This document shows, piece by piece, positions 33,720 to 44,199 of a stretch of 64,000 bases of DNA; position 1 is the first letter of the stretch; each line of letters begins with the position of its first letter. The stretch comes from Bacteroidales bacterium (lineage in GTDB: Bacteria > Bacteroidota > Bacteroidia > Bacteroidales > Marinilabiliaceae), in NCBI GenBank assembly GCA_017539645.1, contig JAFYCM010000055.1:1-64000 (forward strand), read 5' to 3'. Made by a program: the position numbers and the translations under genes. Under the pieces are notes generated by a model. That model had not been told where the DNA came from, did not search any database, and was given only the letters and a program-made list of their open reading frames with translations.

Positions 33720-33749
33720 TTTGAAAAAATCTGAGATGGAATAATTTTG
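33720..33749 (+). promoter_or_regulatory. Promoter of parE-parC
   Basis: TTTG (33720-33723) and TAATTTTG (33742-33749) followed by CCCC match the Bacteroidota consensus with 18-bp spacing. The leader is about 40 nt. Confidence 0.7.
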
Positions 33750-33796
33750 CCCCCGAAAATATCCCTACATAAGTATAAATATCATACAACATAGAA

Positions 33797-35701
33797 ATGG
33801 CAGAAGTAGCAACGCAGCAGTACACCGAAGACAACATCAAAACCCTTGAGTGGTGGGAACATATCCGCCGTCGTCCGGGTATGTATATCGGTAAACTTGG
33901 TGATGGCGGTTCGAGCGACGATGGTATATACGTATTGCTCAAAGAGGTCATCGATAACTCGATTGACGAGTTCATGATGGGCAATGGCAAAAAGATTATT
34001 GTTGACGTTGTAAATACGGCTGCCGAGGGCGAGCCCAAGCATTGGCAGGTGAGCATTCGCGACTATGGACGCGGTATTCCACTCGGTTCGGTGGTAGATG
34101 TTTCGTCGAAGATGAACACTGGCGGCAAGTACGACAGCGAGGCTTTCCAGAAGTCAATCGGCTTGAACGGTGTAGGTATAAAGGCCGTGAACGCCTTGTC
34201 GACGAGTTTCGTCATAGAGTCGTATCGCGATGGACAGTGCAAACGCGTGGAGTATTCGCGCGGCTTGAAGGTTCATGAATACGACATAACTACAACCACC
34301 GAGAAGAACGGTACGCACGTGGTATTTACGCCCGACGACACAGTGTTCGAGAAGTACGACTACCGCATGGACATCGTGCAACGCATGTTGAAGAACTATA
34401 CGTATCTCAACCGCGGACTGACGATGTGCTTCAATGGCGAGAACTTCAAAAGCGAAGAGGGCGTAGTTGACCTCTTGCGCGACAACATGACCGAAGAGCC
34501 GCTCTACCCAATAATTCACCTCGAAGATCAAGACCTCGAGATTGCGCTCACCCACTGCAACCACGACCGCGAAGAGTACTACACTTTCTGCAACGGTCAG
34601 CACACCACGCAAGGCGGTACGCACTTAATGGCATTCAAAGAGGCTGTAGTGAAAACCATACGCGACTTTCTTGGCAAAAACTACGATGCTTCCGACATAC
34701 GTACGGGTATGGCAGCCGTGGTATCTATCCGCGTGCAAGAGCCTGTGTTCGAGAGCCAAACAAAGACCAAACTCGGTTCTAAAAATATGGCACCCGACGA
34801 GAGCAGCGTAACTATAAAAACATACGTACAAAATTTTCTCTCTAAATATCTCGACGACTATTTGCATCGTAACCTCACCGTTGGTGATATTATGAGCAAG
34901 AAGATTCAGCAGAATGAAGAGGAGCGTAAGGATATTCAAGGCGTAAAGAAGGCCGCACGCGAAAAAGCCAAGAAGGCCAGCCTCAACAATACCAAGCTCC
35001 GCGACTGTCGCATACACCTCACCGACAAAGAGAAGGACAAGAACGACCGCCGCGAAGAGACTGCCATCTTCATCACCGAGGGTAATTCGGCTTCGGGTTC
35101 CATCACCAAGAGCCGCGATGCCAACGTGCAAGCCGTGTTTAGCCTCCGAGGTAAGCCGCTCAACACCTTCGGTCTCAAGCGCGATATTGTATATAAAAAC
35201 GAAGAGTTCTACCTACTTCAAGCAGCGCTCGATATTGAGGACGGCATTGAGGGATTGCGCTACAACAAGGTAATTATCGCTACCGATGCCGATGTCGATG
35301 GTATGCACATCCGCCTACTTATGATGACATTCTTTTTGCAATTTTTCCCCGATGTCATTCGTAACGGACACCTATTCATACTACAGACACCACTTTTCCG
35401 CGTACGTAATAAAAAGAAAACTATCTATTGCTACAGCGAAGAGGAACGCGACAAAGCAGCCAACCAACTTGCAGGCGCCGAGATAACTCGATTCAAAGGT
35501 TTGGGTGAGATCAACCCCGAAGAGTTCAAGGGCTTCATTGGCGATAATATACGCCTCAACACCGTGGAGATGCGTCAAGCCGACCAAGTGCGCGAGTTGC
35601 TGCAATTCTACATGGGTCAGAACACTTCGCAACGTCAGGACTTCATCATCGATAATCTTGTTATCGAAGAAGACCTTGTTGATATTCAAGATGTTATGTA
35701 G
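33797..35701 (+). CDS. parE: DNA topoisomerase IV subunit B
   Basis: GHKL ATPase features: [33 protein letters not shown], then the transducer domain and the TOPRIM region [17 protein letters not shown] with [18 protein letters not shown]. At 634 aa it is nearer ParE than the longer GyrB, and its partner gene follows directly, so topoisomerase IV rather than gyrase is the better call. It powers ATP-driven strand passage that unlinks daughter chromosomes. It is the first gene of a long operon running into parC and beyond. Confidence 0.93.
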   Translation: MAEVATQQYTEDNIKTLEWWEHIRRRPGMYIGKLGDGGSSDDGIYVLLKEVIDNSIDEFMMGNGKKIIVDVVNTAAEGEPKHWQVSIRDYGRGIPLGSVVDVSSKMNTGGKYDSEAFQKSIGLNGVGIKAVNALSTSFVIESYRDGQCKRVEYSRGLKVHEYDITTTTEKNGTHVVFTPDDTVFEKYDYRMDIVQRMLKNYTYLNRGLTMCFNGENFKSEEGVVDLLRDNMTEEPLYPIIHLEDQDLEIALTHCNHDREEYYTFCNGQHTTQGGTHLMAFKEAVVKTIRDFLGKNYDASDIRTGMAAVVSIRVQEPVFESQTKTKLGSKNMAPDESSVTIKTYVQNFLSKYLDDYLHRNLTVGDIMSKKIQQNEEERKDIQGVKKAAREKAKKASLNNTKLRDCRIHLTDKEKDKNDRREETAIFITEGNSASGSITKSRDANVQAVFSLRGKPLNTFGLKRDIVYKNEEFYLLQAALDIEDGIEGLRYNKVIIATDADVDGMHIRLLMMTFFLQFFPDVIRNGHLFILQTPLFRVRNKKKTIYCYSEEERDKAANQLAGAEITRFKGLGEINPEEFKGFIGDNIRLNTVEMRQADQVRELLQFYMGQNTSQRQDFIIDNLVIEEDLVDIQDVM

Positions 35702-35789
35702 CAGCAAGTTGTAAGTAGCTAAGTATTAAGTTTTTTGCGATTACCACAAACCGTACATCGTACATAATAAAACCGTACATAAATATTAT

Positions 35790-38519
35790 ATGTCAGACGA
35801 AATAGATAACCTCAACGACAACGAAGAAGTGCCAATGGAGCAACCAAGCGACGAAGAGGCAACTAACAACGAAAATATCAATGACGAAGCTACCGATGCT
35901 GATGCCGAAGAGGCCGAAGTAGTGGCTTCTGCCGTGCCTTTGTGGGACGAGGAAGCTGTGAAGACAAGCCAGCTGCACGGCATGTATCGCGCATGGTTTC
36001 TCGACTATGCTTCGTATGTAATCCTCGACCGCGCTGTGCCGCATATCGACGATGGCTTCAAGCCTGTACAACGTCGTATTCTGCACGCCATGTCGCTCAT
36101 GGAAGATGGACGATTCAATAAAGTGGCCAACATCGTGGGTAGCACCATGCCATTCCACCCGCACGGCGATGCATCTATTGGCGATGCGCTTGTGCAACTC
36201 GGTCAAAAGGGTCTGCTCATCGACACGCAGGGTAACTGGGGTAATATTCTTACGGGTGACGAAGCCGCCGCTCCACGTTACATCGAAGCGCGACTGACGA
36301 AATTTGCCCTCGACGTGGTGTTCAACAAGAAGACTACGCAGTGGATGCTTAGCTACGACGGCCGCAACGACGAGCCTGTAACGCTGCCTGTGACGTTCCC
36401 GCTCTTGCTCGCTCACGGCGCTGAGGGTATCGCCGTAGGTTTGTCCACAAAGATTCTGCCGCACAACTTCAACGAACTTATCGACGCATCGATAGCATAT
36501 CTACGCAACGAGCCTTTCACGCTCTTGCCCGATTTCCCAACAGGCGGTTTGATTGATGCCTCTAAGTATAACGATGGTCAGCGAGGCGGTTCGCTACGTG
36601 TGCGTGCGCGCATTGAGAAACGCGACGCTCGTACGATTGTAATTACCGAAGTGCCTTTTACCAAGACTACGCAAATCTTGCGTCAGAGCATCGAAAATGC
36701 AGCAAAGAAGGGCAAGATAAAAGTGCGAAAGATTGACGACCTCACCTCCGAAAATGCCGAGATTGTAATTACGCTGCCTGCCGACACGTCGCCCGACAAG
36801 ACCATCGATGCGCTCTATGCCTTCACCGATTGCGAGCTCAACCTTGCGCCGAACGCCTGCGTTGTCTACGACCGCAAGCCGCACTTCCTCGGCGTGAGCG
36901 ACATACTTAAGCATAGCACCGATCGCACTGTGTCGCTCTTGAAGCGCGAACTCGAGATTAACCTCGACGAGCTCGAAACGCAGTGGCACTTGCTTTCGCT
37001 TGAGAAGATTTTCATTGAGGAGCGTATATATAAAGACAAAGAATTTGAACAAGCCTCGAGCACCGATGCGGCTTGCGAACATATTGACGAGCGACTGACG
37101 CCATACTATAAATATTTCACTCGTGCCGTCACGAAAGAAGACATCTTGCATCTGCTCGAGATAAAGATGGCTCGTATACTCCGCTTCAACTCCGACGCTG
37201 CAAAGGAGAAACTCGCACGCCTCAAAGAGGAGATGGAGACAACGCACTTCAACATTGAGCATATTATTGAATACACCATAGATTATTTCAAACGCCTCAA
37301 ACGTCAATATGGCAAGGATCGCGAACGCAAAACCGAAATTCGCTCATTCGACAAGATTGAAACAACTAAGGTTGTCGTACGCAACAAAAAACTCTATGTC
37401 AACAAAGTTGATGGTTTTATGGGTATGGGATTGAAACCATCTGAGAGTGAGTATGTTGCCGATTGCTCTGAGCTCGACGATGCTATAATATTCTATAAAG
37501 ATGGTCGCTACTGCATAAAGCACATCGACGAGAAAGTAGATATAGGAAACAACGTCATCCATATTGATGTATTCAAGAAGAACGACACGCGCACCATTTA
37601 CACTTGTGCATACGCCGATGGCGAAACGGGCATAACGTACATAAAACGCTTTGCCGTTACTGGCGTAATACGCGACAAGGAGTACAACATGACCACCGAG
37701 ACGCCTAAAACCGTGGTACACTACTTCAGCGTGAGCGAGAATGGCGAGTCGGAGGTACTTACGGTGCTGCTGAAACCGAAGTTGAAGTTGCACAAAGTGG
37801 TGTTCGACTTCGACACGTCGTCGATAGCAGTGAAAGGTCGCTCGTCGCGTGGTAACATACTCACTAAGAACGAAGTACATAAGATTAAGCTACGTCGCAA
37901 GGGCGAGAGTACGCTTGGTGGTCAGCAGATATGGTTTGAGCCCGAAATCCTACGCCTCAACGACGAAGGTCGAGGCACATTGCTTGGCGAATTCTGTGGC
38001 TCTGACCTCATATTCCTTGTGCTCAATAACGGTGAAGCAAGCACCGTGGGCACAGGACTCGAACAGCACTTTAGCGATAACATTTTGCGCATAGAGAAAT
38101 TCGACAATCGCAAGTTGTGGACTGCGGTATATCTCGATGGCAAAGATGGTATGTACTACATAAAGCGATTCCGAGTGGCTGCCGATGGTTGTTCTAAGCC
38201 AGTTATGCTTGCTGGCGACGATCCCAACTCGCGCATTGTGCTGCTGAGCGATGAAGATCATCCTCGTATAGAGATCTCTTATGGTGGTTCCGACAAGTGG
38301 CGACCCAAAGAGATTATAGAGGTTGATGATTTTGCAGCAGAAAAAGGCATAAAATCGAAAGGAAAGCGAATAACGCAACATAGTAATCCTAAATTTGTAG
38401 AACTCGAACCAACAATCCCAACAATACGCGAATCGCCCGTCGACAAACTCGCCGATGATGTTGCGAAGGAGGACGATGCCACCGATGATGGTCAGCTTGA
38501 GTTCCCAATAGATAATTAA
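35790..38519 (+). CDS. parC: DNA topoisomerase IV subunit A
   Basis: The topoisomerase II A core is clear: DYASYVILDRAVPHIDDGFKP, MPFHPHGDASIGDALVQL and the catalytic tyrosine motif AAPRYIEARLTKFA (Tyr164). A C-terminal region (about 570-850) holds degenerate propeller-like repeats, with no clear GyrA box (QRRGGKG), supporting ParC over GyrA. The first ~50 residues are unusually acidic (EEVPMEQPSDEEATNNENIN...), ahead of the conserved core. Length is 909 aa. It forms the breakage-reunion half of topoisomerase IV with ParE, 88 bp upstream. The next gene begins 2 bp after its stop. Confidence 0.93.
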   Translation: MSDEIDNLNDNEEVPMEQPSDEEATNNENINDEATDADAEEAEVVASAVPLWDEEAVKTSQLHGMYRAWFLDYASYVILDRAVPHIDDGFKPVQRRILHAMSLMEDGRFNKVANIVGSTMPFHPHGDASIGDALVQLGQKGLLIDTQGNWGNILTGDEAAAPRYIEARLTKFALDVVFNKKTTQWMLSYDGRNDEPVTLPVTFPLLLAHGAEGIAVGLSTKILPHNFNELIDASIAYLRNEPFTLLPDFPTGGLIDASKYNDGQRGGSLRVRARIEKRDARTIVITEVPFTKTTQILRQSIENAAKKGKIKVRKIDDLTSENAEIVITLPADTSPDKTIDALYAFTDCELNLAPNACVVYDRKPHFLGVSDILKHSTDRTVSLLKRELEINLDELETQWHLLSLEKIFIEERIYKDKEFEQASSTDAACEHIDERLTPYYKYFTRAVTKEDILHLLEIKMARILRFNSDAAKEKLARLKEEMETTHFNIEHIIEYTIDYFKRLKRQYGKDRERKTEIRSFDKIETTKVVVRNKKLYVNKVDGFMGMGLKPSESEYVADCSELDDAIIFYKDGRYCIKHIDEKVDIGNNVIHIDVFKKNDTRTIYTCAYADGETGITYIKRFAVTGVIRDKEYNMTTETPKTVVHYFSVSENGESEVLTVLLKPKLKLHKVVFDFDTSSIAVKGRSSRGNILTKNEVHKIKLRRKGESTLGGQQIWFEPEILRLNDEGRGTLLGEFCGSDLIFLVLNNGEASTVGTGLEQHFSDNILRIEKFDNRKLWTAVYLDGKDGMYYIKRFRVAADGCSKPVMLAGDDPNSRIVLLSDEDHPRIEISYGGSDKWRPKEIIEVDDFAAEKGIKSKGKRITQHSNPKFVELEPTIPTIRESPVDKLADDVAKEDDATDDGQLEFPIDN

Positions 38520-38521
38520 GT

Positions 38522-39343
38522 ATGAAGAACGCCGTAGCCATATTACTCGCATTTGTGTGCCTCAGGGCCGCAGCGCAAGAGGTGGTATGGCTGCCAGCAA
38601 CTGCAATTGGCGCGGCGCACATTCGTACATTATCGATAAACAATAGCATAGAGACAATGCAACCAGCACAAGCCGCCGAGACGAAAAGTTTCGCGGCTGT
38701 GGTTGGTTACACTATGCCATATTCGCTCAGCGAACTCGGAGAATCGCATTTGCGAGGTGCGGCCAATATTTGCAATACGTTTTGCCTTACTCTTGATGTA
38801 GGAAGACATGGCGACCAAGCAAGCAGCATAACCAACATTGGAGGAGGCGTGTCTAAACGTTGGCGCTATTTCAGTATTGGTATGGAGTATTATGCTGTTA
38901 TACACACACTTGCAGATAATCAGAAGTTTACATCGTCGTATTCGCGCTTTGGTTTCATACTTACACCTAATAGCGAATGGCATTTTAGCGTATGTATAAA
39001 TAACGTCGAGCATCGCAAAATTGACTACGGCGGCGCTTTGTTCGACATCGATCAGATAGCAGCTGTTGGCGCAAAATGGCAGCCTTCTGAGCGCTTCAGC
39101 GTGATGGCCGAGGTAGAGAAAAATTTCAACTTCGACGACCCTGCGGGCAAAATGGCTGTGGTGCTCTATCCTGTAGAAAGATTGCAACTTTCGGCAGGCT
39201 TTTGCAGTCAAGGGCGAACGCCTACAGTTGGTGTTGGCTATGGCATACGTATGGTTAGCCTCAACGTAGGTTTTTCATATCATCAACAACTTGGCTCTAC
39301 CACGGGCGCTCTCATCACCATTAAGCCATGGAACGTCGATTGA
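38522..39343 (+). CDS. Exported outer-membrane-like protein of unknown function, 273 aa
   Basis: A signal peptide (MKNAVAILLAFVCLRAAAQ) precedes an alternating, Gly- and aromatic-containing beta-strand pattern (FGFILTPNSEWHFSVCINNV; VSLNVGFSYHQQLGS) that looks like a small outer-membrane barrel, perhaps PorP-like. Not identified further. It starts 2 bp after parC and overlaps the HhH gene by 16 bp, so it is translated as part of that operon. The pairing with an HhH-plus-barrel protein suggests the two work together at the cell surface; this is inference. Confidence 0.7.
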   Translation: MKNAVAILLAFVCLRAAAQEVVWLPATAIGAAHIRTLSINNSIETMQPAQAAETKSFAAVVGYTMPYSLSELGESHLRGAANICNTFCLTLDVGRHGDQASSITNIGGGVSKRWRYFSIGMEYYAVIHTLADNQKFTSSYSRFGFILTPNSEWHFSVCINNVEHRKIDYGGALFDIDQIAAVGAKWQPSERFSVMAEVEKNFNFDDPAGKMAVVLYPVERLQLSAGFCSQGRTPTVGVGYGIRMVSLNVGFSYHQQLGSTTGALITIKPWNVD

Positions 39344-41478
39344 CATTGCTTGCAAGCCGATTGTGTGGCGTAGTGGCTATGTGCATATCTATAAATATGT
39401 ATGCACAAGAAGTTGATTCTCATGCCATTATTGATGAGATGACAGAGAATATGGCGGCAGATGGTCTTCTAAACGAAAATGCTTCGGAGGATATAGCCGA
39501 AATGCACGCAATGCTCGAGCGTAAGATAGACCTTAACACATGTTCCGAAGAGGACTTGCAGCGACTTATTTTCCTAAAGCATAGTCAGATACGTAGTATC
39601 ATGTTGCGTCGTAACAAAGTGAAAGCCTTTTGTTCTGTGTATGAGCTACAAACTATCGAAAATATTGATGCACAGACTGTTGAACGGCTCAATACGTTTG
39701 TGACTTGCGAACCAATAGAAATGGAGAGCAAGCAAAGCAGAATAAGTTCTGTAGGAGCTGTAGTGCGTGCATATACAACATATCCACAAGCAAAAGGGTT
39801 TAAGAGTATCGATGGTAAAGAGCCAGCCTACGAAGGGAAACCCGTTGGGATGTTGGCGCGTTTGTCACTTCAGCACGGAGAAAAGTGGAGTGCAGGCGCA
39901 GTGCTCGAGAGTGATCCTGGCGAACCCATTGCATCGCATGGTGTGACGCTTACCGACTTCACTTCTGCCTTTGTGCAATATAGCAATAGAGGCAAAATGC
40001 TTCGGCAAGTGATAGTGGGACACTACACAGCGCGCTTTGGTCAAGGTCTTGGATTGTGGACAGGTTTTGCCTCCGATGGTGCTACTTCGCAGACATCGCT
40101 AAATCGTAACGCTTATGGTGTGATGAGTACGCTTTCGGCTGCTGAGAGTGGTTATCTGCGAGGAGTTGCAGCATACATAGTACCCTCTGTCAATTGGCGA
40201 GTGAATGTATTTGGCTCATACACCGACGGCGATGTTTCGACTGCCACCACAGTTGTCAATGAAGATTCTATAACTAAAATTGAAGCTCTTACATTGCAAA
40301 ACGATGGTTACCATCGAACTAAGAGCGAACTTGATGGGCGCAACAATTTCGGACAGACGCTCTATGGCGCAGTGCTGACGCGTTCGTGGCAACGAGTGAC
40401 GTCGGAAGTTGGTTATAATCAGTGGCATGCCTCTATTCCTTTGGGAACGAGCGATGATCTATATCGACTCAATTATCCCACAGGCCAAAACATTGGCGTA
40501 GCACATGCCGATTATAGAATGTATCTACCTAAAGTTCAGGCTTATGGCGAGGTTGCATATCAAACAACTCATGCTGTGGGTATGATGCAAGGCGTAGATG
40601 TTGATATGCAGAACGGAAATCAATTGACACTTGCTGCGCGTTATTTTTCGCCAAAATATTTCACTATTTATCAAAATCCATATTCGCGAGCAGGACATGC
40701 AGGCGGTGAACGGGGTTTGAGAGCGTCGTTGCTTATTTCGCCACGAGCAGGATGGTCGCTTTTTGCCGATGTAGACGTTTATAGAAATAGTTGGTTGCTC
40801 TATCAGAAGTATGCGCCATCGGGAGGCTACAAGGCTCGTTTTTACCTCAATTACAGCATAAATAGAAATAACGCGTTGCGCCTTTCGCTTCGTCACGACG
40901 ACTACGACTATGCCTCGAGCATAAATAGTAAAATACTTACCGTGACACGTCGCACGGCGCTTCGTTTTCGTTGGGAGGCACATCCATTTGTGTGGGCTCG
41001 ATTTATTTCGACTGTAGATAAGGTTTTCTATGGTCAGAAGGAAAACAACCAACACACCGAGGGTTTCAGCATGGCGGAACGCGTGTCGCTCAACTTCGCG
41101 CAGCAGCACCTCACCGCAGATTTCGTCCTTGCCCATTTCGACACCGACGACTACAACACACGTATTTATGCCTCGCATCCCGAAGTGCGCTATGCCATGT
41201 CGATGCCGGCCTATTATTATCGTGGCGTGCAGTGCGTTGGGCAATTGTCGTGGGAGCCAGTGCGGCGGCTAACCATCTGGCTACGTGGCGACTACACACA
41301 TTACTACGACCGCGAAACAATCAGCCAAGGCAATCAGCAGATCGACAAGTCGCACGCCTTCAGCGGCAAAGTGCAGGTTATGTATAATTTTCAGTATTAT
41401 AGGCGGAGTAAGAGCGTAGAGCGTAATACGTATAGAGTAGAGACGACAGAACAAGAAAACGACGAGCAAGATGAGTGA
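39328..41478 (+). CDS. Helix-hairpin-helix protein with C-terminal outer-membrane barrel-like region, 716 aa
   Basis: After a signal peptide (cleaved near NMYAQ) and an acidic linker, residues ~67-125 form a ComEA-type double helix-hairpin-helix (KIDLNTCSEEDLQRLIFLK; VYELQTIENIDAQTVERL). Residues ~140-700 are strand-rich with aromatic ends, as in outer-membrane barrels (RYFSPKYFTIYQNPYSRAG; ALRLSLRHDDYDYAS). Proteins of this layout occur across Bacteroidota without a settled function; HhH could bind DNA outside the cell or, as a fold, another ligand. It overlaps the gene before by 16 bp and the helicase after by 8 bp. The domain call is fair; natural-competence involvement is only a possibility. 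Confidence 0.8.
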   Translation: MERRLTLLASRLCGVVAMCISINMYAQEVDSHAIIDEMTENMAADGLLNENASEDIAEMHAMLERKIDLNTCSEEDLQRLIFLKHSQIRSIMLRRNKVKAFCSVYELQTIENIDAQTVERLNTFVTCEPIEMESKQSRISSVGAVVRAYTTYPQAKGFKSIDGKEPAYEGKPVGMLARLSLQHGEKWSAGAVLESDPGEPIASHGVTLTDFTSAFVQYSNRGKMLRQVIVGHYTARFGQGLGLWTGFASDGATSQTSLNRNAYGVMSTLSAAESGYLRGVAAYIVPSVNWRVNVFGSYTDGDVSTATTVVNEDSITKIEALTLQNDGYHRTKSELDGRNNFGQTLYGAVLTRSWQRVTSEVGYNQWHASIPLGTSDDLYRLNYPTGQNIGVAHADYRMYLPKVQAYGEVAYQTTHAVGMMQGVDVDMQNGNQLTLAARYFSPKYFTIYQNPYSRAGHAGGERGLRASLLISPRAGWSLFADVDVYRNSWLLYQKYAPSGGYKARFYLNYSINRNNALRLSLRHDDYDYASSINSKILTVTRRTALRFRWEAHPFVWARFISTVDKVFYGQKENNQHTEGFSMAERVSLNFAQQHLTADFVLAHFDTDDYNTRIYASHPEVRYAMSMPAYYYRGVQCVGQLSWEPVRRLTIWLRGDYTHYYDRETISQGNQQIDKSHAFSGKVQVMYNFQYYRRSKSVERNTYRVETTEQENDEQDE

Positions 41479-43357
41479 CAATAAAGAGCAAGATTTGGCG
41501 TGGCGATGCATCACCGAAACCGATGTGAACATATTTCTTACCGGTCGCGCAGGCACTGGCAAGACTACGTTTCTGAAGATGCTGAAGGCACGCAGCCCTA
41601 AACGTATGGTGGTACTTGCGCCTACGGGTGTGGCAGCTATCAATGCCGGCGGCTCTACCATTCACTCGTTTTTTCAGATTGCGCCCGGGCCTTACGAACC
41701 CGACCTCAAGCCTAAGTACAACCTACGCCGCGAGAAGGTCAACATCATACGTACGCTCGACCTTGTGGTGATTGACGAAATATCTATGGTGCGCGCCGAT
41801 CTCCTCGATGCCGTCGATGCTGCCTTGCGCCACTATCGCCGCTCCGCGAAGCCTTTTGGCGGTGTGCAGATGCTCCTCATTGGCGACCTGCAGCAACTTC
41901 CGCCCGTTGTCCGCGACGATGAACGTCAGGCTCTTTTGAGTAATTATGCCTCGCCATACTTTTTCAGCAGCAAGGCCATGGAGGCGCGACCGTACGTAAC
42001 TATTGAGCTGCAAAAGGTTTACCGCCAACAGAATGCCGACTTCATCAATCTGCTCAACGCCATTCGCGACAACAACGTCAGCGCTGCGATGCTCGACTTG
42101 CTCAACAGCCGCTATCTGCCCGAATTCAAACCAAAAGATAGTGAGCACTACATACGCCTAACTACCCACAACGCTACCGCCGACGAGATAAACCACAACT
42201 TCCTGAACGCGCTGAAAAAGAAGGCCTATACATACGATTGCGAAGTGGAAGGCACATTCCCAGAAACATCGTACCCTGCTGACGCAACGCTTGTGCTGAA
42301 GAAGGGCGCGCAAGTAATGTTTCTGCGCAACGACTCTGGCGGATTGTATTACAATGGCAAGATTGGCTACGTCACCGACCTCACCGAGACCACCGTGGAG
42401 GTTACTTGCCCGGGCGACGACAGCCCAATATCCGTGGGACAAGAGACGTGGACCAACACACGCTACGAACTCGACGAGAAGACCAAAGAGATTCGCGAAC
42501 ACGTTGAGGGCAAGTTTATGCAAATTCCTTTGCGTCTTGCGTGGGCTATCACCATACATAAAAGTCAAGGTTTAACTTTCGAACACGCCATAATAGATGC
42601 ACAGAAAGCTTTTGCGCATGGGCAGGTCTACGTGGCTCTATCGCGTTGCCGCACGTTGGATGGGTTGGTGCTAAGTACGCCCATATCGCGCTCGGCCATA
42701 AAGTTCGACAATATGGTCACCTCGTTCTCAGCCGAGCGAGCCCAGCACGAGGTTACCGAGAATTCGCTCACGCAGACGAGTATTAATTATACGTACAACC
42801 TCATCGCCGACATGTTCGATTTCACCGCCATTACGGAGCTTGTTTTCCAGCTCAAGCGCATTTTCGACGAATCGTATTACAAGAAATTTCAGTCCGAAAC
42901 GGCGCAACTCAACGTATGTGCACAAAATATGGTCAACGACATAAGTAGTATATCGCAACGCTTTGTCACTCAGCTCGAAGCGAAACGCCAAAGAGGCATA
43001 GATATTATGCAAGACACACCGATGCTCGACCGCATAAAGAACGGCGCTAAATACTTCAAAGAGAACCTCATCAGCAATCTCGACAAGGTGCTCGACGTTA
43101 CCAAAATCAAGGTGGAGAACAAAGCCAACGCCGAGCGCATAGCACAAATTCGCAGCGACATAGCATCGGAGAGGCGCATCAAGTTGGTGATATTAGCTCA
43201 TGTGGCACGCGCCGGCTTCGACATGAAGTCTGTACAGAGAAAGAAAAACGAAGCCATTCTCGCTAAGGAGAGCAAGAGACTCTCGAGCGTAACGAGCGAG
43301 CGCGAAGAACTTGAAGCCGCACTAAGAAGATTGGCTATAAAGATGAAACGTAAATAG
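41471..43357 (+). CDS. Pif1/RecD-like DNA helicase, 628 aa
   Basis: SF1B helicase motifs: motif I ending GRAGTGKTTF (residues 25-34), motif Ia APTGVAAINAGGSTIHSFF (Pif1 style), motif II VVIDEISMVRADLL (Asp102-Glu103), and the motif V-VI region LAWAITIHKSQGLTFEHAIID ... QVYVALSRCRTLDGL. A C-terminal ~150-residue helical region with Lys/Arg-rich stretches may bind DNA. These Bacteroidota Pif1-like helicases are thought to act in genome maintenance. It is the last gene of the parE-parC operon, coupled to the HhH gene by an 8-bp overlap, and converges with the formate/nitrite channel gene with only 5 bp between stops. Confidence 0.9.
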   Translation: MSDNKEQDLAWRCITETDVNIFLTGRAGTGKTTFLKMLKARSPKRMVVLAPTGVAAINAGGSTIHSFFQIAPGPYEPDLKPKYNLRREKVNIIRTLDLVVIDEISMVRADLLDAVDAALRHYRRSAKPFGGVQMLLIGDLQQLPPVVRDDERQALLSNYASPYFFSSKAMEARPYVTIELQKVYRQQNADFINLLNAIRDNNVSAAMLDLLNSRYLPEFKPKDSEHYIRLTTHNATADEINHNFLNALKKKAYTYDCEVEGTFPETSYPADATLVLKKGAQVMFLRNDSGGLYYNGKIGYVTDLTETTVEVTCPGDDSPISVGQETWTNTRYELDEKTKEIREHVEGKFMQIPLRLAWAITIHKSQGLTFEHAIIDAQKAFAHGQVYVALSRCRTLDGLVLSTPISRSAIKFDNMVTSFSAERAQHEVTENSLTQTSINYTYNLIADMFDFTAITELVFQLKRIFDESYYKKFQSETAQLNVCAQNMVNDISSISQRFVTQLEAKRQRGIDIMQDTPMLDRIKNGAKYFKENLISNLDKVLDVTKIKVENKANAERIAQIRSDIASERRIKLVILAHVARAGFDMKSVQRKKNEAILAKESKRLSSVTSEREELEAALRRLAIKMKRK

Positions 43358-43362
43358 ATACG

Positions 43363-43962
43363 CTACTTGCTGCCGAAGTCAATCATCACCCAGCGGTAGA
43401 GATTGCACCCAACAAAGTTGCCCAATACTTCCGATACGTATACTATCAGCAAATCTGAGCCGAAATATTGAGGGCTCGCAGCGAAATAGAAAGCGTCGGC
43501 TATGGAGTGAGTAAATCCGCAAAGAATGAATACGGGGACGCCGAATAACAACGGCAAAAATTTTCCTTCGCGGCCAAACTGCACGGCGGTGGTCATAATA
43601 AAACCGCAACCGATGGCCAACAAGCCACACGCCAACGGACCTTTGGCAAGACGCGATTGAACTATGGCGTCGTCGGGTTGCAGAATGTCTGGCTGAGCGT
43701 ATGTAGCCATCAATGCCATTAGCGCACAGCCTATTATATTGCCAAGAAATGTGAGACATAGCATCGTCCAATCGCCTTTGGCTCTGATGAATCCAGCCGT
43801 TCCGGTGTAGAGTTTCAGCTTGTAGTGTATTACGGCAAGAAGGCCGAACGAGAAGAGCACAGCGCCGCCAATTCCGCCTACACGAAGGTTAACTATACAA
43901 CCAATGGAAATACATATACCGGCAATAAGAGCCGAACGAAGGATGTCTATATTTTCTCTCAT
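43363..43962 (-). CDS. Formate/nitrite transporter family protein, short form, 199 aa
   Basis: Six predicted membrane helices in a FNT-like pattern, with AGICISIGCIVNL, KLYTGTAGFI (the FNT loop near L-x-T-G), FLGNIIGCALMALM, GFIMTTAVQFG, CGFTHSIADAFYF and EVLGNFVGCNLYRW. FNT channels move formate, nitrite or hydrosulfide across the inner membrane as pentamers. This copy is about 60-70 residues shorter than FocA (~280 aa), mainly in termini and loops. The ion is not predictable. It has its own promoter and no pathway neighbour; the helicase converges on it. Confidence 0.83.
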   Translation of the reverse strand: MRENIDILRSALIAGICISIGCIVNLRVGGIGGAVLFSFGLLAVIHYKLKLYTGTAGFIRAKGDWTMLCLTFLGNIIGCALMALMATYAQPDILQPDDAIVQSRLAKGPLACGLLAIGCGFIMTTAVQFGREGKFLPLLFGVPVFILCGFTHSIADAFYFAASPQYFGSDLLIVYVSEVLGNFVGCNLYRWVMIDFGSK

Positions 43963-44006
43963 ATATAAAATACTGTTGTCGTTTTTGCCTTTTGTTTTTT
44001 CGGGTG

Positions 44007-44014
44007 CAAAGATA
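44007..44014 (-). promoter_or_regulatory. -7 box of the formate/nitrite channel gene
   Basis: The minus strand reads TATCTTTG, a perfect TAnnTTTG, about 45 bp upstream of the ATG. A possible TTTG lies about 32 bp further upstream. Confidence 0.5.
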
Positions 44015-44135
44015 GTACGATAGTCTATCCCCGATTATCTTCCCACAAACATCTGCGCAACGATGTTTAGCGCCACAAAACGAAAGCGCTGCGAGGTACT
44101 CGTCGCCACTACCCACTGCAGCCCGCATTTTTGCA

Positions 44136-44171
44136 ATAAAAAATCCCTCGCCACAGTGACGCAGCGAGGGA
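44136..44171 (-). terminator. Terminator of the two-gene secreted-protein operon
   Basis: On the minus strand TCCCTCGC / GCGAGGGA encloses a 12-nt loop and is followed by ATTTTTTATT. It begins about 30 bp after the stop of the repeat-containing protein gene. Confidence 0.8.
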
Positions 44172-44199
44172 AAGTTATTTTGCAAATGACGGATTTCGC

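Larger units (their letters stand above)
33478..33796. other. Divergent promoter region between the lyase and topoisomerase IV genes
   Basis: It contains one promoter for each direction. The centre (about 33600-33700) is AT-rich with loosely repeated CATAA/ATAAC words. No gene, RNA or terminator is visible. Confidence 0.6.
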
